Source of the DNA: Firmicutes bacterium AM55-24TS
Lineage (GTDB): Bacteria; Bacillota; Clostridia; UBA1381
DNA: 64,000 bases
NCBI GenBank assembly: GCA_003460745.1
Contig: QTVU01000002.1
Span: 62,001 to 126,000 of the forward strand
Direction: 5' to 3'
The notes beneath the pieces are model-generated. The model was not told the origin of the DNA. It did no database searches and was given only the letters and a program-made list of their open reading frames with translations. The stretch's first letter is position 1. The number at the start of each line of letters is the position of its first letter. The translations under genes and the position numbers were made by a program. Below are positions 1-9,421 of this stretch, in pieces.

Positions 1-2993
1 TTGTGCCATTTTAATCTGAATTTCTTTTGCATTCTGCAAATAGTGAATATGAACACCGAAACGTCCCGATGCAACTTGCTTAATAGCACTGCTGCGGCTG
101 TCACCGTTTTCATCAGGAATATATCTTTCAGGGTTTTCACCGCCCTCACCGCTGTTTGACTTACCGCCAAGTCTGTTCATGGCGATTGCAAGACATTCGT
201 GTGCTTCCTGTGAAATTGAACCGTATGACATAGCACCGGTCTTGAAACGCTTAACAATGCTTTCCACGCTTTCAACCTGATCTATTGCGATTGGCTTATC
301 AATCGTCTTAATATCAAGCATACCGCGAATTGTGCATTGATGTTGCTGATGTTCGTCCATTTCCTTTGCATATTCTTTATAAAGCTTGTAGTTACCTGTA
401 CGACAAGCCATTTGTAATTTGTAGATTGACTCAGGGTTGAACATATGGTATTCGCCCTTTGCTCTCCACTTATAGTCACCGCCTGTTTTAAGTGCCTTTT
501 TACCGTTTACTTTATCAAAAGCCTCTGCGTGTCTTAAAAGCACTTCCTTTTGGATATGCTCAATACCCATACCGCCTATTCTTGTTGTTGTACCTGTAAA
601 GTATTTGTTTACAACGCTTTCCGATATACCAAGTGCTTCAAATATCTGTGCGCCTTGATATGACTGAATTGTTGAGATACCCATTTTAGACATAATCTTA
701 ACAATGCCCTTTGTACAAGCCTTGTTAAATCTCTTTACGCCGTCCTCATATGAATATTCAAGAAGTTTTTCGTCCGAAAGCTCCTTAATAGCCTCATATG
801 CCATATACGGATTGATACCGTTTACGCCGTAACCTACAAGACATGCGAAATGGTGTACTTCTCTCGGCTCACCCGATTCAAGAACGATAGATACTTTCAT
901 TCTTGTACCTTTTCTGATAAGGTGATGATGAAGTCCGGATGCAACAAGAAGTGCAGGAATAGGTGCTTTATCCTTATCTACTCCCTTATCCGAAAGTATG
1001 ATTATGTTGTATCCGTTTTCGATTGCTATATCAGCCGCCTCGAATATTGTATCCATAGCGGTTTCCATATCGTTTTCCTGTTTTACGTTAAACAATGACG
1101 GAATTGTTATTGACTTAAATCCTTCAAGGTCAATGTTTCTTAATTTTTCAAGTTCTTCGTTTGTTAAAATAGGGCTCAATGCTCTGACCTTACGACAGTT
1201 CAATTCAGATGATGTCAAAAGGTTTTGTTCACAACCGAAAAGTGTGTATGTTGAAGTAACAATCTGCTCACGAATTGCGTCAATAGGAGGGTTTGTTACC
1301 TGTGCAAACAGTTGTTTGAAGTAGTTATACAAAAGCTGCGGTTTTTCCGACAATACCGCAAGCGGAATATCCGCACCCATTGCACCGATTGGATCGTCAG
1401 CCTTTTCAACGATTGATTTAATCGTTGTGTTTACGTCCTCCCAAGTATAGCCGAATGCCTTTTGACGTGTAAGCAATGAAAGTTTGTCCACACTGTTTTC
1501 GCGATTTACAAACATATTTTCAAGAACGATAAAGTTCTTCAAAAGCAAATGTTCGTTGACATTGCCTTTTGCGTCGTCCTTTAATTTATGCACCAAATCG
1601 TGCCATGTGTCGCCCTTTTTATCTGTATTAAGAGGAAGATTGTCAAGCTCAACAAGGGTTTTCTTTACCCACTCTGCATATGGCTTGTGAAGTGCCTCTT
1701 CCTTTTTGATTTCTTCGTCTGAAATAATCTTGCCCTTTTCTGTATCGATAAGGAGCATTTTACCCGGATGCAAACGTTCTTTCTTTATAATAGTAGACTC
1801 GTCAACATCTGTTACACCGACTTCCGATGAAAGAATAATCATATCGTCAGAGGTCAAGTAGTAACGAGCAGGTCTCAGACCGTTTCTGTCAAGCGTTGCA
1901 CCGACATAACGTCCGTCTGTAAATGCAACAGCCGCAGGACCGTCCCAAGGCTCTGTGATACATGAGTGATACTCATAAAATGCTTTCATTGCAGGGTCCA
2001 TATCCGCATTATTTTCCCAAGGTTCAGGAATTGTCATCATTACGGCTCTCGGAAGTGAGAATCCCGAAAGATGTAGGAACTGCAAATAGTTATCAAGCAT
2101 TGCGGAGTCAGAACCGTCCTCATTGATAACAGGCAAAATCTTGTCCATATCACCCTCAAATTCAGGTGTTGCGAACATTCTTTCTCTTGCCTTAACCCAG
2201 TTTACATTACCGCGGATAGTGTTAATTTCGCCGTTATGGATAATGTATCTGTTCGGATGTGCTCTTTCCCAAGACGGAAATGTGTTGGTTGAGAAACGTG
2301 AGTGCACAAGTGCGATTGCCGTTTCCATATCCACATCTTTAAGGTCAAGGTAAAATTCATTAACTTGGTCAGGTGTAAGCATACCTTTATATACAACCGT
2401 TCTTGCAGATAGTGATGCGAAATAGAAATAGTTGTCAAGACCGCTCTTTCTGATTTCCTTTTCTGCAAGCTTGCCGATAATATAAAGCTTTCTTTCAAAT
2501 GAATCTGCATCAAGCTTTCGTCACCTTTGCCGATAAACACCTGCACGATATGCGGCATTGCCTCTCTGGCACTGTTACCGATACATACGTCATAAACAGG
2601 CACTTCTCTTATACCGAGAAGTTTCTGCTTTTCACCGTCAATAATCTTTGTAAGTCTTTCAAGACTTTCTTCTCTTGTATCCTTATCCGGCGATAAAAAC
2701 AGCATACCAACGCCGTAATCACCCTTTTTAGGTAACTTAATTCCTTCATTTTTACAAACCTTTTTCATGAAGGCATGAGGCATTTGAATTAAAATACCGG
2801 CACCGTCACCTGTATCAGGCTCACTGCCGACACCGCCTCTGTGTGCAAGGTTTTTCAATATCTGAATTGCCTGATTAATAATGCCGTGAGAAGTTTTTCC
2901 TTTAATATTTGCAATAAAACCGATTCCGCAGGCATCATGCTCAAATTGCGGGTCATAAAGGCCCTGTTTTTCGGGTAATCCATTATACTCCAT
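1..2993 (-). CDS. gltB: Glutamate synthase large subunit (partial, with a one-base frameshift)
   Basis: Large subunit of glutamate synthase, which makes glutamate from glutamine and 2-oxoglutarate. The N-terminal class II glutamine amidotransferase domain is clear: a short propeptide precedes HDACGIGF, whose Cys22 would become the N-terminal nucleophile. The central and FMN-type synthase regions follow, up to KQVASGRFGV and EIQIKMAQ at the window edge, so about the last third is missing. The ATG at 2991-2993 is preferred: AGGA lies 9 nt upstream, whereas the in-frame TTG at 3000-3002 touches the AGGA. Near 2511-2516 one base is missing: the frame reads GDES and must shift to continue DADSFERKL. 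Both flanks are well conserved and the downstream frame is open for 837 codons. The lesion is a sequencing error or a real inactivating mutation. Confidence 0.93.
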
Positions 2994-3026
2994 TTTTTTC
3001 AATCCTTTCGCTGTATTCCGCCGAAC

Positions 3027-3097
3027 AAAAAAGACGTTTCAATCAGAACATACCAATCCATAAATTGATATGTACCGATCGAAACGCCTTTGTTTCG
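3027..3097 (-). promoter_or_regulatory. gltB leader: hairpin with hexaloop overlapping an intrinsic terminator
   Basis: The gltB mRNA leader contains CGAAAC-AAAGGC-GUUUCG (3097 to 3080), a 6-bp stem with a hexanucleotide loop having A at position 1 and G at position 4. Its 3' strand is also the 5' strand of a long terminator hairpin (about 3088 to 3033) followed by six U (3032-3027). The two folds exclude each other, so a protein that stabilises the first hairpin would let RNA polymerase read into gltB. The same element precedes glnA. The A1/G4 hexaloop fits the RNA sites known for ANTAR-domain antiterminators; I do not see a clear canonical second hairpin. Confidence 0.75.
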
Positions 3098-3130
3098 TCA
3101 AAAAATTATTTTGTTATCCTGTGTAAACTT

Positions 3131-3159
3131 ATTATAGCACATTATTTTTATTTTGTCTA
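3131..3159 (-). promoter_or_regulatory. gltB promoter (sigma-A type)
   Basis: TAGACA (3154-3159) and TATAAT (3131-3136) are 17 bp apart, with a TG one base before the -10 box. It starts directly after the dapL stop codon and predicts a leader of about 130 nt. Confidence 0.8.
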
Positions 3160-3168
3160 CTAAATATT

Positions 3169-4380
3169 TTACAAAATTGCTTTGATTTTTTCCATTGCTT
3201 TTATGGTATTTTCCTTAGTTGAGAATGCTGTAAATCTTACATATCCCTCACCGCTCGGTCCAAAACCCGAACCCGGTGTTGTTACAACGCCTGTTTCTTC
3301 AAGTAATTTATCAAAGAAATCCCATGATTTCATACCGTTCGGTGTCTTTGCCCAGATGTACGGAGCATTCACACCGCCGTAAACCGTAAAGCCTGCCTCT
3401 GTAAGCGATTCGCGGATAATTTTCGCATTTTCAAGATAATATGCAACAGCCTCTCTTGTCTGTTTATATCCCTCGTCTGTATAAACAGCCTCTGCCGCAC
3501 GTTGAATTACATATGGTACACCGTTAAACTTTGTGCATTGACGTCTGTTCCACAATCCGTTAAGTTCAACTCCGTCAACCTTTAATTCGTGCGGTACAAC
3601 AGTGTATGCACATCTTGTACCCGTAAATCCAGCTGTCTTTGAAAAGCTTCTGAATTCAATCGCAACTTCTTTTGCACCCTCAATTTCATAAATGCTGTGC
3701 GGTACGTCAGGGTCTGTAATAAATGCCTCATACGCACTGTCGTAAAGAATAACCGCATCATTCTTCTTTGCATATTCAACCCACGGTTTAAGCTGTTCTC
3801 TTGTTGCCGCAACACCGATTGGGTTATTTGGGAAACAAAGATAAATTATATCAACCTTTTCTTCCGGAAGTTGTGGCATAAATCCGTTTTCTTCCTTGCA
3901 AGGCATATATACAAGATTATTCCATTTACCGTCTGTAAAGTCACCCGCTCTGCCTGCCATAGCATTCGTATCAACGTATACCGGATAAACAGGGTCACAC
4001 ACTGCAACTTTATTGTCAACAGAGAAAATATCACCAATATTTCCGCAGTCTGATTTTGCACCGTCTGAAACGAATATTTCATCAGCCTTTACGTCAATAC
4101 CTCTTGCCGCATAATCCTTTTCAACAATCTTGTTTCTCAAGAAATCATAACCTTGCTCAGGACCGTAGCCGTGAAATCCCTCTGCCGTACCCATTTCGTC
4201 AACTGCCTTGTGCATTGCCTCAATTACCGCAGGAGCCAACGGCTTTGTAACGTCGCCTATGCTCATCTTGATAACTTCTTTGTCTGGATTTGCCTCTGTA
4301 TATGCAGCCGCCTTTTTTGCGACTGTTGAGAATAAGTAACTTCCCGGTAGTTTTAAATAATTGTCATTTACCTTTGCCAT
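3169..4380 (-). CDS. dapL: LL-diaminopimelate aminotransferase
   Basis: PLP-dependent fold-type I aminotransferase of 403 residues. It converts tetrahydrodipicolinate directly to LL-diaminopimelate with glutamate as amino donor, a shortcut in the lysine/meso-DAP pathway. The N-terminal [10 protein letters not shown] segment, the SIGDVTKPL motif and the PLP-lysine segment [13 protein letters not shown] are typical of DapL, and the length matches the family. It lies 72 bp downstream of dapF, the next enzyme of the pathway, in the same orientation, and its AAAGGA box precedes the ATG. Its glutamate requirement fits its place between glnA and gltB. Confidence 0.95.
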   Translation of the reverse strand: MAKVNDNYLKLPGSYLFSTVAKKAAAYTEANPDKEVIKMSIGDVTKPLAPAVIEAMHKAVDEMGTAEGFHGYGPEQGYDFLRNKIVEKDYAARGIDVKADEIFVSDGAKSDCGNIGDIFSVDNKVAVCDPVYPVYVDTNAMAGRAGDFTDGKWNNLVYMPCKEENGFMPQLPEEKVDIIYLCFPNNPIGVAATREQLKPWVEYAKKNDAVILYDSAYEAFITDPDVPHSIYEIEGAKEVAIEFRSFSKTAGFTGTRCAYTVVPHELKVDGVELNGLWNRRQCTKFNGVPYVIQRAAEAVYTDEGYKQTREAVAYYLENAKIIRESLTEAGFTVYGGVNAPYIWAKTPNGMKSWDFFDKLLEETGVVTTPGSGFGPSGEGYVRFTAFSTKENTIKAMEKIKAIL

Positions 4381-4424
4381 TTTTATTTGTTCCTTTCTGT
4401 TCTATGTTCAAATTTATCAGTTTG

Positions 4425-4452
4425 GAGCTGTCGACATTTTGTCGACAAGCTC
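4425..4452. repeat. GTCGAC inverted repeat between dapF and dapL
   Basis: A 12-13 bp near-perfect inverted repeat built around two GTCGAC cores, directly after the dapF stop codon. No U-tract follows on either strand, so it is a poor terminator. Related hairpins occur at 17192, 25557 and 56445. Confidence 0.6.
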
Positions 4453-5295
4453 TTATATAGTTATTGTTCCGTCAAATACAAACTTTGCCGGACCTGTCAT
4501 ATATACTTTATTTTCATTTTTATCCCACTTAATATGAAGTGTACCGCCCAAAAGTACAAGATCAGCCTCATCATCAACAAGACCGTTTAAATTTGCCGCA
4601 ACCATTGTTGCACAAGCACCTGTACCGCAGGCAAGTGTTTCACCTGCACCGCGTTCCCAAACACGCATTTTTATAGTGTTTCTGTCAACTATCTGTGCAA
4701 ATTCTGTATTGATTTTCTTTGGGAACAATTTATGCGTTTCAAACTTAGGACCGATTTTTTCTATTTCAAGACTGTCCGTATCATCAATAAATGTAACCGC
4801 ATGAGGATTACCCATTGACACGCCTGTAACCTTATAAACCTTTCCGTCAACTTCAACATCTTCACTTATAAATCTGTCAAGATTTGAGTCAATCGGAATA
4901 TTTTTCGGAACAAGTTCCGGACTGCCCATATTTACGCGAACAGTCTGCACTTCTCCGTCTTTAACATTTAGGTCAAGAATTTTTATACCCGCCAACGTTT
5001 CAAGAGTAATCTGTGTCTTGTCTGTAAGACCTCTGTCGTACACATACTTACCTACACAACGCGTTGCGTTTCCGCACATTTCAGCTTGTGAGCCGTCACT
5101 GTTGTACATATCCATTCTGAAATCAGCCACATCAGACGGGCATATCAAAACAAGTCCGTCCGAACCGATACCGAAATGTCTGTCACTTACAGCTTTAGCC
5201 GTTTCGTTTATATTCTCGACTTTTTCCTCAAAACAATTTACATATATGTAATCGTTTCCTGCACCATGCATTTTTGAAAACTTAAATGTCTGCAT
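4453..5295 (-). CDS. dapF: Diaminopimelate epimerase
   Basis: Cofactor-independent epimerase of 280 residues that turns LL-DAP into meso-DAP, the precursor of lysine and of the peptidoglycan cross-link. Both catalytic cysteines are visible: Cys74 in the segment ending MCGNATRC and the second in LACGTGACA. The N-terminal MHGAGNDYI motif is also typical. It starts with ATG after GGAG, 14 bp behind the ANTAR regulator gene, and is probably co-transcribed with glnA. Confidence 0.96.
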   Translation of the reverse strand: MQTFKFSKMHGAGNDYIYVNCFEEKVENINETAKAVSDRHFGIGSDGLVLICPSDVADFRMDMYNSDGSQAEMCGNATRCVGKYVYDRGLTDKTQITLETLAGIKILDLNVKDGEVQTVRVNMGSPELVPKNIPIDSNLDRFISEDVEVDGKVYKVTGVSMGNPHAVTFIDDTDSLEIEKIGPKFETHKLFPKKINTEFAQIVDRNTIKMRVWERGAGETLACGTGACATMVAANLNGLVDDEADLVLLGGTLHIKWDKNENKVYMTGPAKFVFDGTITI

Positions 5296-5309
5296 TTACT
5301 TCATCTCCA

Positions 5310-5834
5310 TTAAATATTTAAAATCATTCTTGCCGTATCAATAAACTTCGCACCTGTATCCATACTTCTTTTTTGTATAAATCGATGTGCCTGTTCCTCC
5401 GACATTCTGTGTATTTCCATAAGATATGCTTTTGCATCACGAATTATCTTTTCTTCTTCCGGTGTACGTTTTGCTCTGTGCTTTCTTCTTTCGATAATTC
5501 CGACAAAAGTTTCTACGGAATTTATTAAAAGCTGTCTGTTCAAAGGAAGTGTTACAACAAAAATATCTTGATTATATATACTGCTCTGCCTTTCGGCTTT
5601 GACTATGCTCATAAGTTTCTGACCTTCCATAAGGTCGTCATAAACATCATCGACAGTTCCGTCAGGAAGTTTATATCCCATAATTATAAGCACTTCGTCC
5701 ATATCGGCTACAGTTCTTAAAAGTTCTGCTTTTGAGTGACAAACCGTGTAAACATCATAGCCACTGCCGTCAAGCATCATTTTTATTTTGTTGGCTGTTT
5801 CGTCTTTTGAAAAAGCCAATACTACTCTGTCCAC
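5310..5834 (-). CDS. ANTAR-domain antitermination regulator, NitR-like, with degenerate receiver
   Basis: A 174-residue protein with an N-terminal receiver-like domain and a C-terminal ANTAR RNA-binding domain (about 118-174; EEEKIIRDAKAYLME then AHRFIQKRSMD). The receiver keeps the KLPDG turn, but the phospho-acceptor position is Gly53 instead of Asp, and the N-terminal acidic pair is altered. It is therefore unlikely to be switched by phosphorylation. Start is GTG with GGAGGG 6 nt upstream. It lies 33 bp behind glnA. Proteins of this type next to glnA in clostridia (NitR) have been linked to control of nitrogen genes by antitermination. Here the glnA and gltB leaders carry a matching RNA element, so they are the obvious targets by inference. 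Confidence 0.85.
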   Translation of the reverse strand: MDRVVLAFSKDETANKIKMMLDGSGYDVYTVCHSKAELLRTVADMDEVLIIMGYKLPDGTVDDVYDDLMEGQKLMSIVKAERQSSIYNQDIFVVTLPLNRQLLINSVETFVGIIERRKHRAKRTPEEEKIIRDAKAYLMEIHRMSEEQAHRFIQKRSMDTGAKFIDTARMILNI

Positions 5835-5867
5835 CGCCGTCCCTCCTTTTTAGGAAATTGTTTTTAA

Positions 5868-7196
5868 TTAATAAGCAATTAAATATTTTTCAATTTCCCA
5901 CTGATTTATGGTACGACGATATTCTCCGTATTCTTCTTCCTTAGCTTCAAAATAGCTTGACGCGAATTTATCACCAAGCAATTCGCTGATAAATTCGGAC
6001 TTTCTTGCAATTTTAATCGCCTCGTTAAGACTTATCGGCAAGCTCTTGACTCCGAGTGCCTCACGTTCTTTATCCGAAAGATTGTAGATATTAACGTCAA
6101 TACTCGGCGGAAGTGTTTCATTATCTTTTATGCCCTTCAAACCGGCTTTAAGGCAAGCCGCAAGTGCAAGATACGGATTAGCTGTCGGATCGGGTGAACG
6201 AAGTTCAATTCTTGCGTCACCTGGCTTTTTCGATGACGGTACTCTTACAAGCAAACTTCTGTTGCTTTCCGACCAAGAAATATAGCAAGGTGCCTCATAT
6301 CCCGGTATAAATCTCTTATATGAATTTACCGTTGGATTTGTAAAGCACGCCATATCCGGTGTATATTTTAATAATCCTGCCGTAAATTTATGTGCCGTAT
6401 CGGAAAGCTTTGACGGATCATTTTCATTATAGAAAACATTTTTACCGTCCTTTTCAAGCGACATTGTAAGGTGCATTCCGCTACCGCTTACTCCCGCAAT
6501 CGGTTTCGGCATAAATGTTGCGTGAAGTCCGTTACGTTTTGCAATAGTTTTTACAACCGTTCTGAATGTAACAATTCTGTCCGCGGTTTTTAATGCGTCG
6601 TCATATCTGAATGTAATCTCGTGCTGACCAGGTGCCATTTCGTGATGTGACGCCTCGATTTTATATCCCATATCTTCAAGAGTAAGACATATTTCACGGC
6701 GGCAGTTTTCGCCGTTATCAAGCGGTGCTAAGTCAAAATAACCCGCATTGTCATGCGGTTCTGTCGTAGGATTACCGCGTTCGTCCGTGTTAAACAGGAA
6801 GAATTCACATTCAGGTCCCACATTAAATTTGTAACCCATTTCTTCCGCTTCTTTAACAACCGTTTGCAGAATGTATCTCGGGTCACTTTCAAGACGTGTA
6901 CCGTCAGGCTTATAAACATCGCATATAAGTCTTGCGACCTTTCCTTGATGCGGTCGCCACGGGAAAATTTCAAATGTGTCAAAGTCGGGATGTAAATATA
7001 AATCACTTTCCTCAACACCGACAAATCCCATAATTGACGAACCGTCAAACATACAAAGATTATCAAGTGCGTCCTCAAGTCTTGAAGTCGTAATCGCAAG
7101 ATTACGCATTGTTCCAAGCATATCCGTAAATTGCAGACGAATAAATCTTACGTCCTCTTCTTCGACCAAATCGAAAATATCTTGTTTTGTCAACAT
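5868..7196 (-). CDS. glnA: Glutamine synthetase, type I
   Basis: ATP-dependent synthesis of glutamine from glutamate and ammonia. The 442-residue length fits the short GSI-alpha form of Firmicutes. Visible motifs are the N-terminal FTDMLG segment, MFDGSSIMGF, the substrate-site PECEFFLF, the ATP-site KPIAGVSGSGMH, and the region NPTVNSYKR-PGYEAP. It is first gene of the run glnA-ANTAR-dapF-dapL. Expression is probably set by the leader terminator at 7254-7297. Confidence 0.97.
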   Translation of the reverse strand: MLTKQDIFDLVEEEDVRFIRLQFTDMLGTMRNLAITTSRLEDALDNLCMFDGSSIMGFVGVEESDLYLHPDFDTFEIFPWRPHQGKVARLICDVYKPDGTRLESDPRYILQTVVKEAEEMGYKFNVGPECEFFLFNTDERGNPTTEPHDNAGYFDLAPLDNGENCRREICLTLEDMGYKIEASHHEMAPGQHEITFRYDDALKTADRIVTFRTVVKTIAKRNGLHATFMPKPIAGVSGSGMHLTMSLEKDGKNVFYNENDPSKLSDTAHKFTAGLLKYTPDMACFTNPTVNSYKRFIPGYEAPCYISWSESNRSLLVRVPSSKKPGDARIELRSPDPTANPYLALAACLKAGLKGIKDNETLPPSIDVNIYNLSDKEREALGVKSLPISLNEAIKIARKSEFISELLGDKFASSYFEAKEEEYGEYRRTINQWEIEKYLIAY

Positions 7197-7253
7197 AACG
7201 AACTTTCCTTTCTAATTTCAATACTATATAATATATAAATCGTCCTAATATGC

Positions 7254-7297
7254 AAAAAAGGTGCTTCTATCCTATGAGGACGAAACACCTTTGCTCG
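7254..7297 (-). promoter_or_regulatory. glnA leader: hairpin with hexaloop overlapping an intrinsic terminator
   Basis: The transcript should start near 7299 and enters at once a hairpin with loop AAAGGU (7297 to 7281). Its 3' strand GGUGUUUCG also forms the 5' strand of a terminator (7289 to 7260) followed by six U (7259-7254). The core ACGA(G/AA)CAAAGG(U/C)GUUUCG is shared with the gltB leader. Overlap of the two hairpins is the expected layout for antitermination by an ANTAR protein. Confidence 0.75.
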
Positions 7298-7305
7298 TTG
7301 TAAAT

Positions 7306-7334
7306 ATTGTAACACACCTAAAAAAGTTTGTCAA
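7306..7334 (-). promoter_or_regulatory. glnA promoter (sigma-A type)
   Basis: TTGACA (7329-7334) and TACAAT (7306-7311) are separated by 17 bp. The -35 box is perfect. Confidence 0.85.
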
Positions 7335-7442
7335 GACTAATTTTAATTTAATTCTACGCACAGAGCAATATGCAAAATGCTAAATTATATTCATTTATTT
7401 GTGCAATTTCTACATAATGCTTGTACTTGCTTTGTGTTTTTA

Positions 7443-7471
7443 TTGACTTTTTGTATAATCAGTTATATAAT
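7443..7471 (+). promoter_or_regulatory. Promoter of the transglutaminase-like gene
   Basis: TTGACT (7443-7448), 17-bp spacer, TATAAT (7466-7471), 36 bp before the start codon. Confidence 0.7.
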
Positions 7472-7507
7472 ATATTATATAAAAAGTTATTTTTAGGAGA
7501 TGGTATC

Positions 7508-9385
7508 ATGAAAAATATAAAAAAATTTATATGCTTGCTTATAGTGACAGTACTTATAACGCCGTCAATCGCAATAGCGGAGGACACTTACAGCGGATAT
7601 TTTAATAATGAAGAAATTACAATGTTCGCCGATACTTCGGTTAAAATTTCCGAAAACGAAAAATCAGCGGTTGAAGATATTATTTCAGACTTAAATAACC
7701 TAAAAACGGAATCCGATATTCAAAAATACAACATTCCTTTGGGTAACATTCAAGAACTTATTGATTCTTTACCTAAAGCAATACAATATGAGCATCCCGA
7801 ATTATTTTATGTCAATTTACGTCAATTTTCTTATAAAACAGCAGACGGTCAGACAATTTCGGAAATAATGATCAAAGACCCTTTCACTATGGAAAAAGAC
7901 GAAATAAAGGAAGCTCAAAAATTGATTGATGCCGAATGCACTGAAATTGTATTATCTGTTCCGAAAGACGCAACAGAGCTTGAAAAAGTGCTTTTTGTTC
8001 ATGATTATATCACATCTCATTATGAATATGATATGTCTTATCAAAACCGCAATCTTTACACGGCAGTAAGAGATAAGAAATGCGTTTGCCAAGGATATTC
8101 ATATTTATTTATGTACATCATGAATAAATATTTTGAAATAGAATGTACAACAGTTCCGAGCGATGCGTGCAATCATATATGGAACAAAGTAAAAGTAGAC
8201 GGTAAATGGTACAACTTAGATTTAACTTCAGATGACCCTACACCGAATTTATCATCGCTTGCAAATCACACATATTTTCTTTTGAGCGATGAAGAATTGA
8301 AAGCTGTTTCAGCCTCTTCGGTATCAAATTCAAACGGCGGATTATATGTTGAAGAACAAGATATTCACCGCACTTGGAACGTAAACACTTGGTATGGTGA
8401 ACCGGTTATAACAGCAGAAGACGACACTTATAAAGATTCAATTATTCATAACGTATCAGGACCTGTAAGTTTTATAGATGAAAAAATCTATTGTTTCAAT
8501 GATAAAAATGAGCTTTCCGCTTTAGATTTATCGACAAATACTTTTACACCAGTTTATAAAGATACTTCAAAATATTATTGGTGCGTATACGGTGATAATA
8601 AATCTGCATATTCATCACATTTTAATGTTACTGTTGCTTATAGCGGAAAATTGTATTTTAACTCACCGAATAAAGTTTTTGAATTTGACACAAAAACAAA
8701 TACAGCAAAAGAAATATATGAATATACGGAAATTCCCGACATTTCAAAAACATATTTGTTTGGTCTCACAGTCAAAGACGGTAATTTGTGTGCCGAGTAT
8801 ACTACAAATTTAATGAACGGAGTTGAATCATTTATAACAATTATAGCTGCCCCTAAACCAACCGAAACACCGATTGTTACAGAAACACCGACTGTCACAG
8901 CATCACCTGTTCCTACAGAATCACCGACTGTTACAGAATCACCTGTTCCTACAGAAACACCGACCGTTACGGAAGTACCGAAACCTGTTATAGCATACGA
9001 ATCAAAAATCACACCTAAAGATGACGGAACTTATACTATATCTGTTGACAAAAAAATCGAAACAACAGATACACCTATTTTATACGTAGCCGAATTTGAC
9101 GAAAATAACATTCTTATAGGCTTAAAAGCTGTTCCGTACACAGAACCTGTTTCTATAAGTGCACACGATGATTCACAAATGCTGAAAGCATTCGTATGGA
9201 ACATAGGAAGTCAACCGATTTCACTTGTATCTCAAATCGTTTTGACAAAACCGGTTGCGTCACCGACACCGACAGATGTTCCTACAGTTACAGGTACACC
9301 GACCGCAACCGATACACCAATTGCAACTGTCACACCTGTTTCAACAGACACACCGACTGCAACAACACCGGCAGACAGACGCTAA
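7508..9385 (+). CDS. Secreted transglutaminase-like domain protein with Thr/Pro-rich linkers
   Basis: A 625-residue exported protein. The ATG at 7508 is chosen because AGGAG lies just upstream and a classical signal peptide follows (KK, hydrophobic core, AIA cleavage site near residue 24). The transglutaminase-like domain (about 130-260) shows the full triad: Cys194 in CVCQGYS, His223 in NHIWN and Asp238 in LDLTSDDP. A region without recognised domain follows (to about 440), then Thr/Pro-rich repeats of the type TETPTVTESPVP, a small beta-rich segment and a second Thr/Pro tail. Such domains in exported clostridial proteins usually act as peptidases or protein cross-linkers at the cell surface. 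No sortase or anchor motif is seen at the C-terminus, and the substrate is unknown. Confidence 0.85.
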   Translation: MKNIKKFICLLIVTVLITPSIAIAEDTYSGYFNNEEITMFADTSVKISENEKSAVEDIISDLNNLKTESDIQKYNIPLGNIQELIDSLPKAIQYEHPELFYVNLRQFSYKTADGQTISEIMIKDPFTMEKDEIKEAQKLIDAECTEIVLSVPKDATELEKVLFVHDYITSHYEYDMSYQNRNLYTAVRDKKCVCQGYSYLFMYIMNKYFEIECTTVPSDACNHIWNKVKVDGKWYNLDLTSDDPTPNLSSLANHTYFLLSDEELKAVSASSVSNSNGGLYVEEQDIHRTWNVNTWYGEPVITAEDDTYKDSIIHNVSGPVSFIDEKIYCFNDKNELSALDLSTNTFTPVYKDTSKYYWCVYGDNKSAYSSHFNVTVAYSGKLYFNSPNKVFEFDTKTNTAKEIYEYTEIPDISKTYLFGLTVKDGNLCAEYTTNLMNGVESFITIIAAPKPTETPIVTETPTVTASPVPTESPTVTESPVPTETPTVTEVPKPVIAYESKITPKDDGTYTISVDKKIETTDTPILYVAEFDENNILIGLKAVPYTEPVSISAHDDSQMLKAFVWNIGSQPISLVSQIVLTKPVASPTPTDVPTVTGTPTATDTPIATVTPVSTDTPTATTPADRR

Positions 9386-9390
9386 AATAT

Positions 9391-9421
9391 AAAAAACGCA
9401 CTCTTTACAGAGTGCGTTTTT
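9391..9421. terminator. Bidirectional terminator between the transglutaminase-like gene and sigF
   Basis: Stem AAAACGCACTCT/AGAGTGCGTTTT with a 4-nt loop and T-runs on both sides. It sits between convergent genes. Confidence 0.9.

Larger units (their letters stand above)
7197..7507. other. Divergent regulatory region between glnA and the transglutaminase-like gene
   Basis: A 311-bp gene-free stretch. It holds the glnA leader with its terminator and promoter on the minus strand (7254-7334) and, from 7443, the promoter of the plus-strand gene. Between 7340 and 7440 I see only AT-rich sequence. Confidence 0.7.

Noticed and set aside
3027..3097. Amino-acid-binding riboswitch (glutamine type) before gltB
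   Set aside because: No known glutamine riboswitch motif is recognised; the hairpin-terminator overlap shared with glnA fits antitermination better.
8638..9012. Minus-strand ORF with VGVSVGTGDSVT repeats
   Set aside because: Antisense image of the Thr/Pro repeats in the transglutaminase-like protein.
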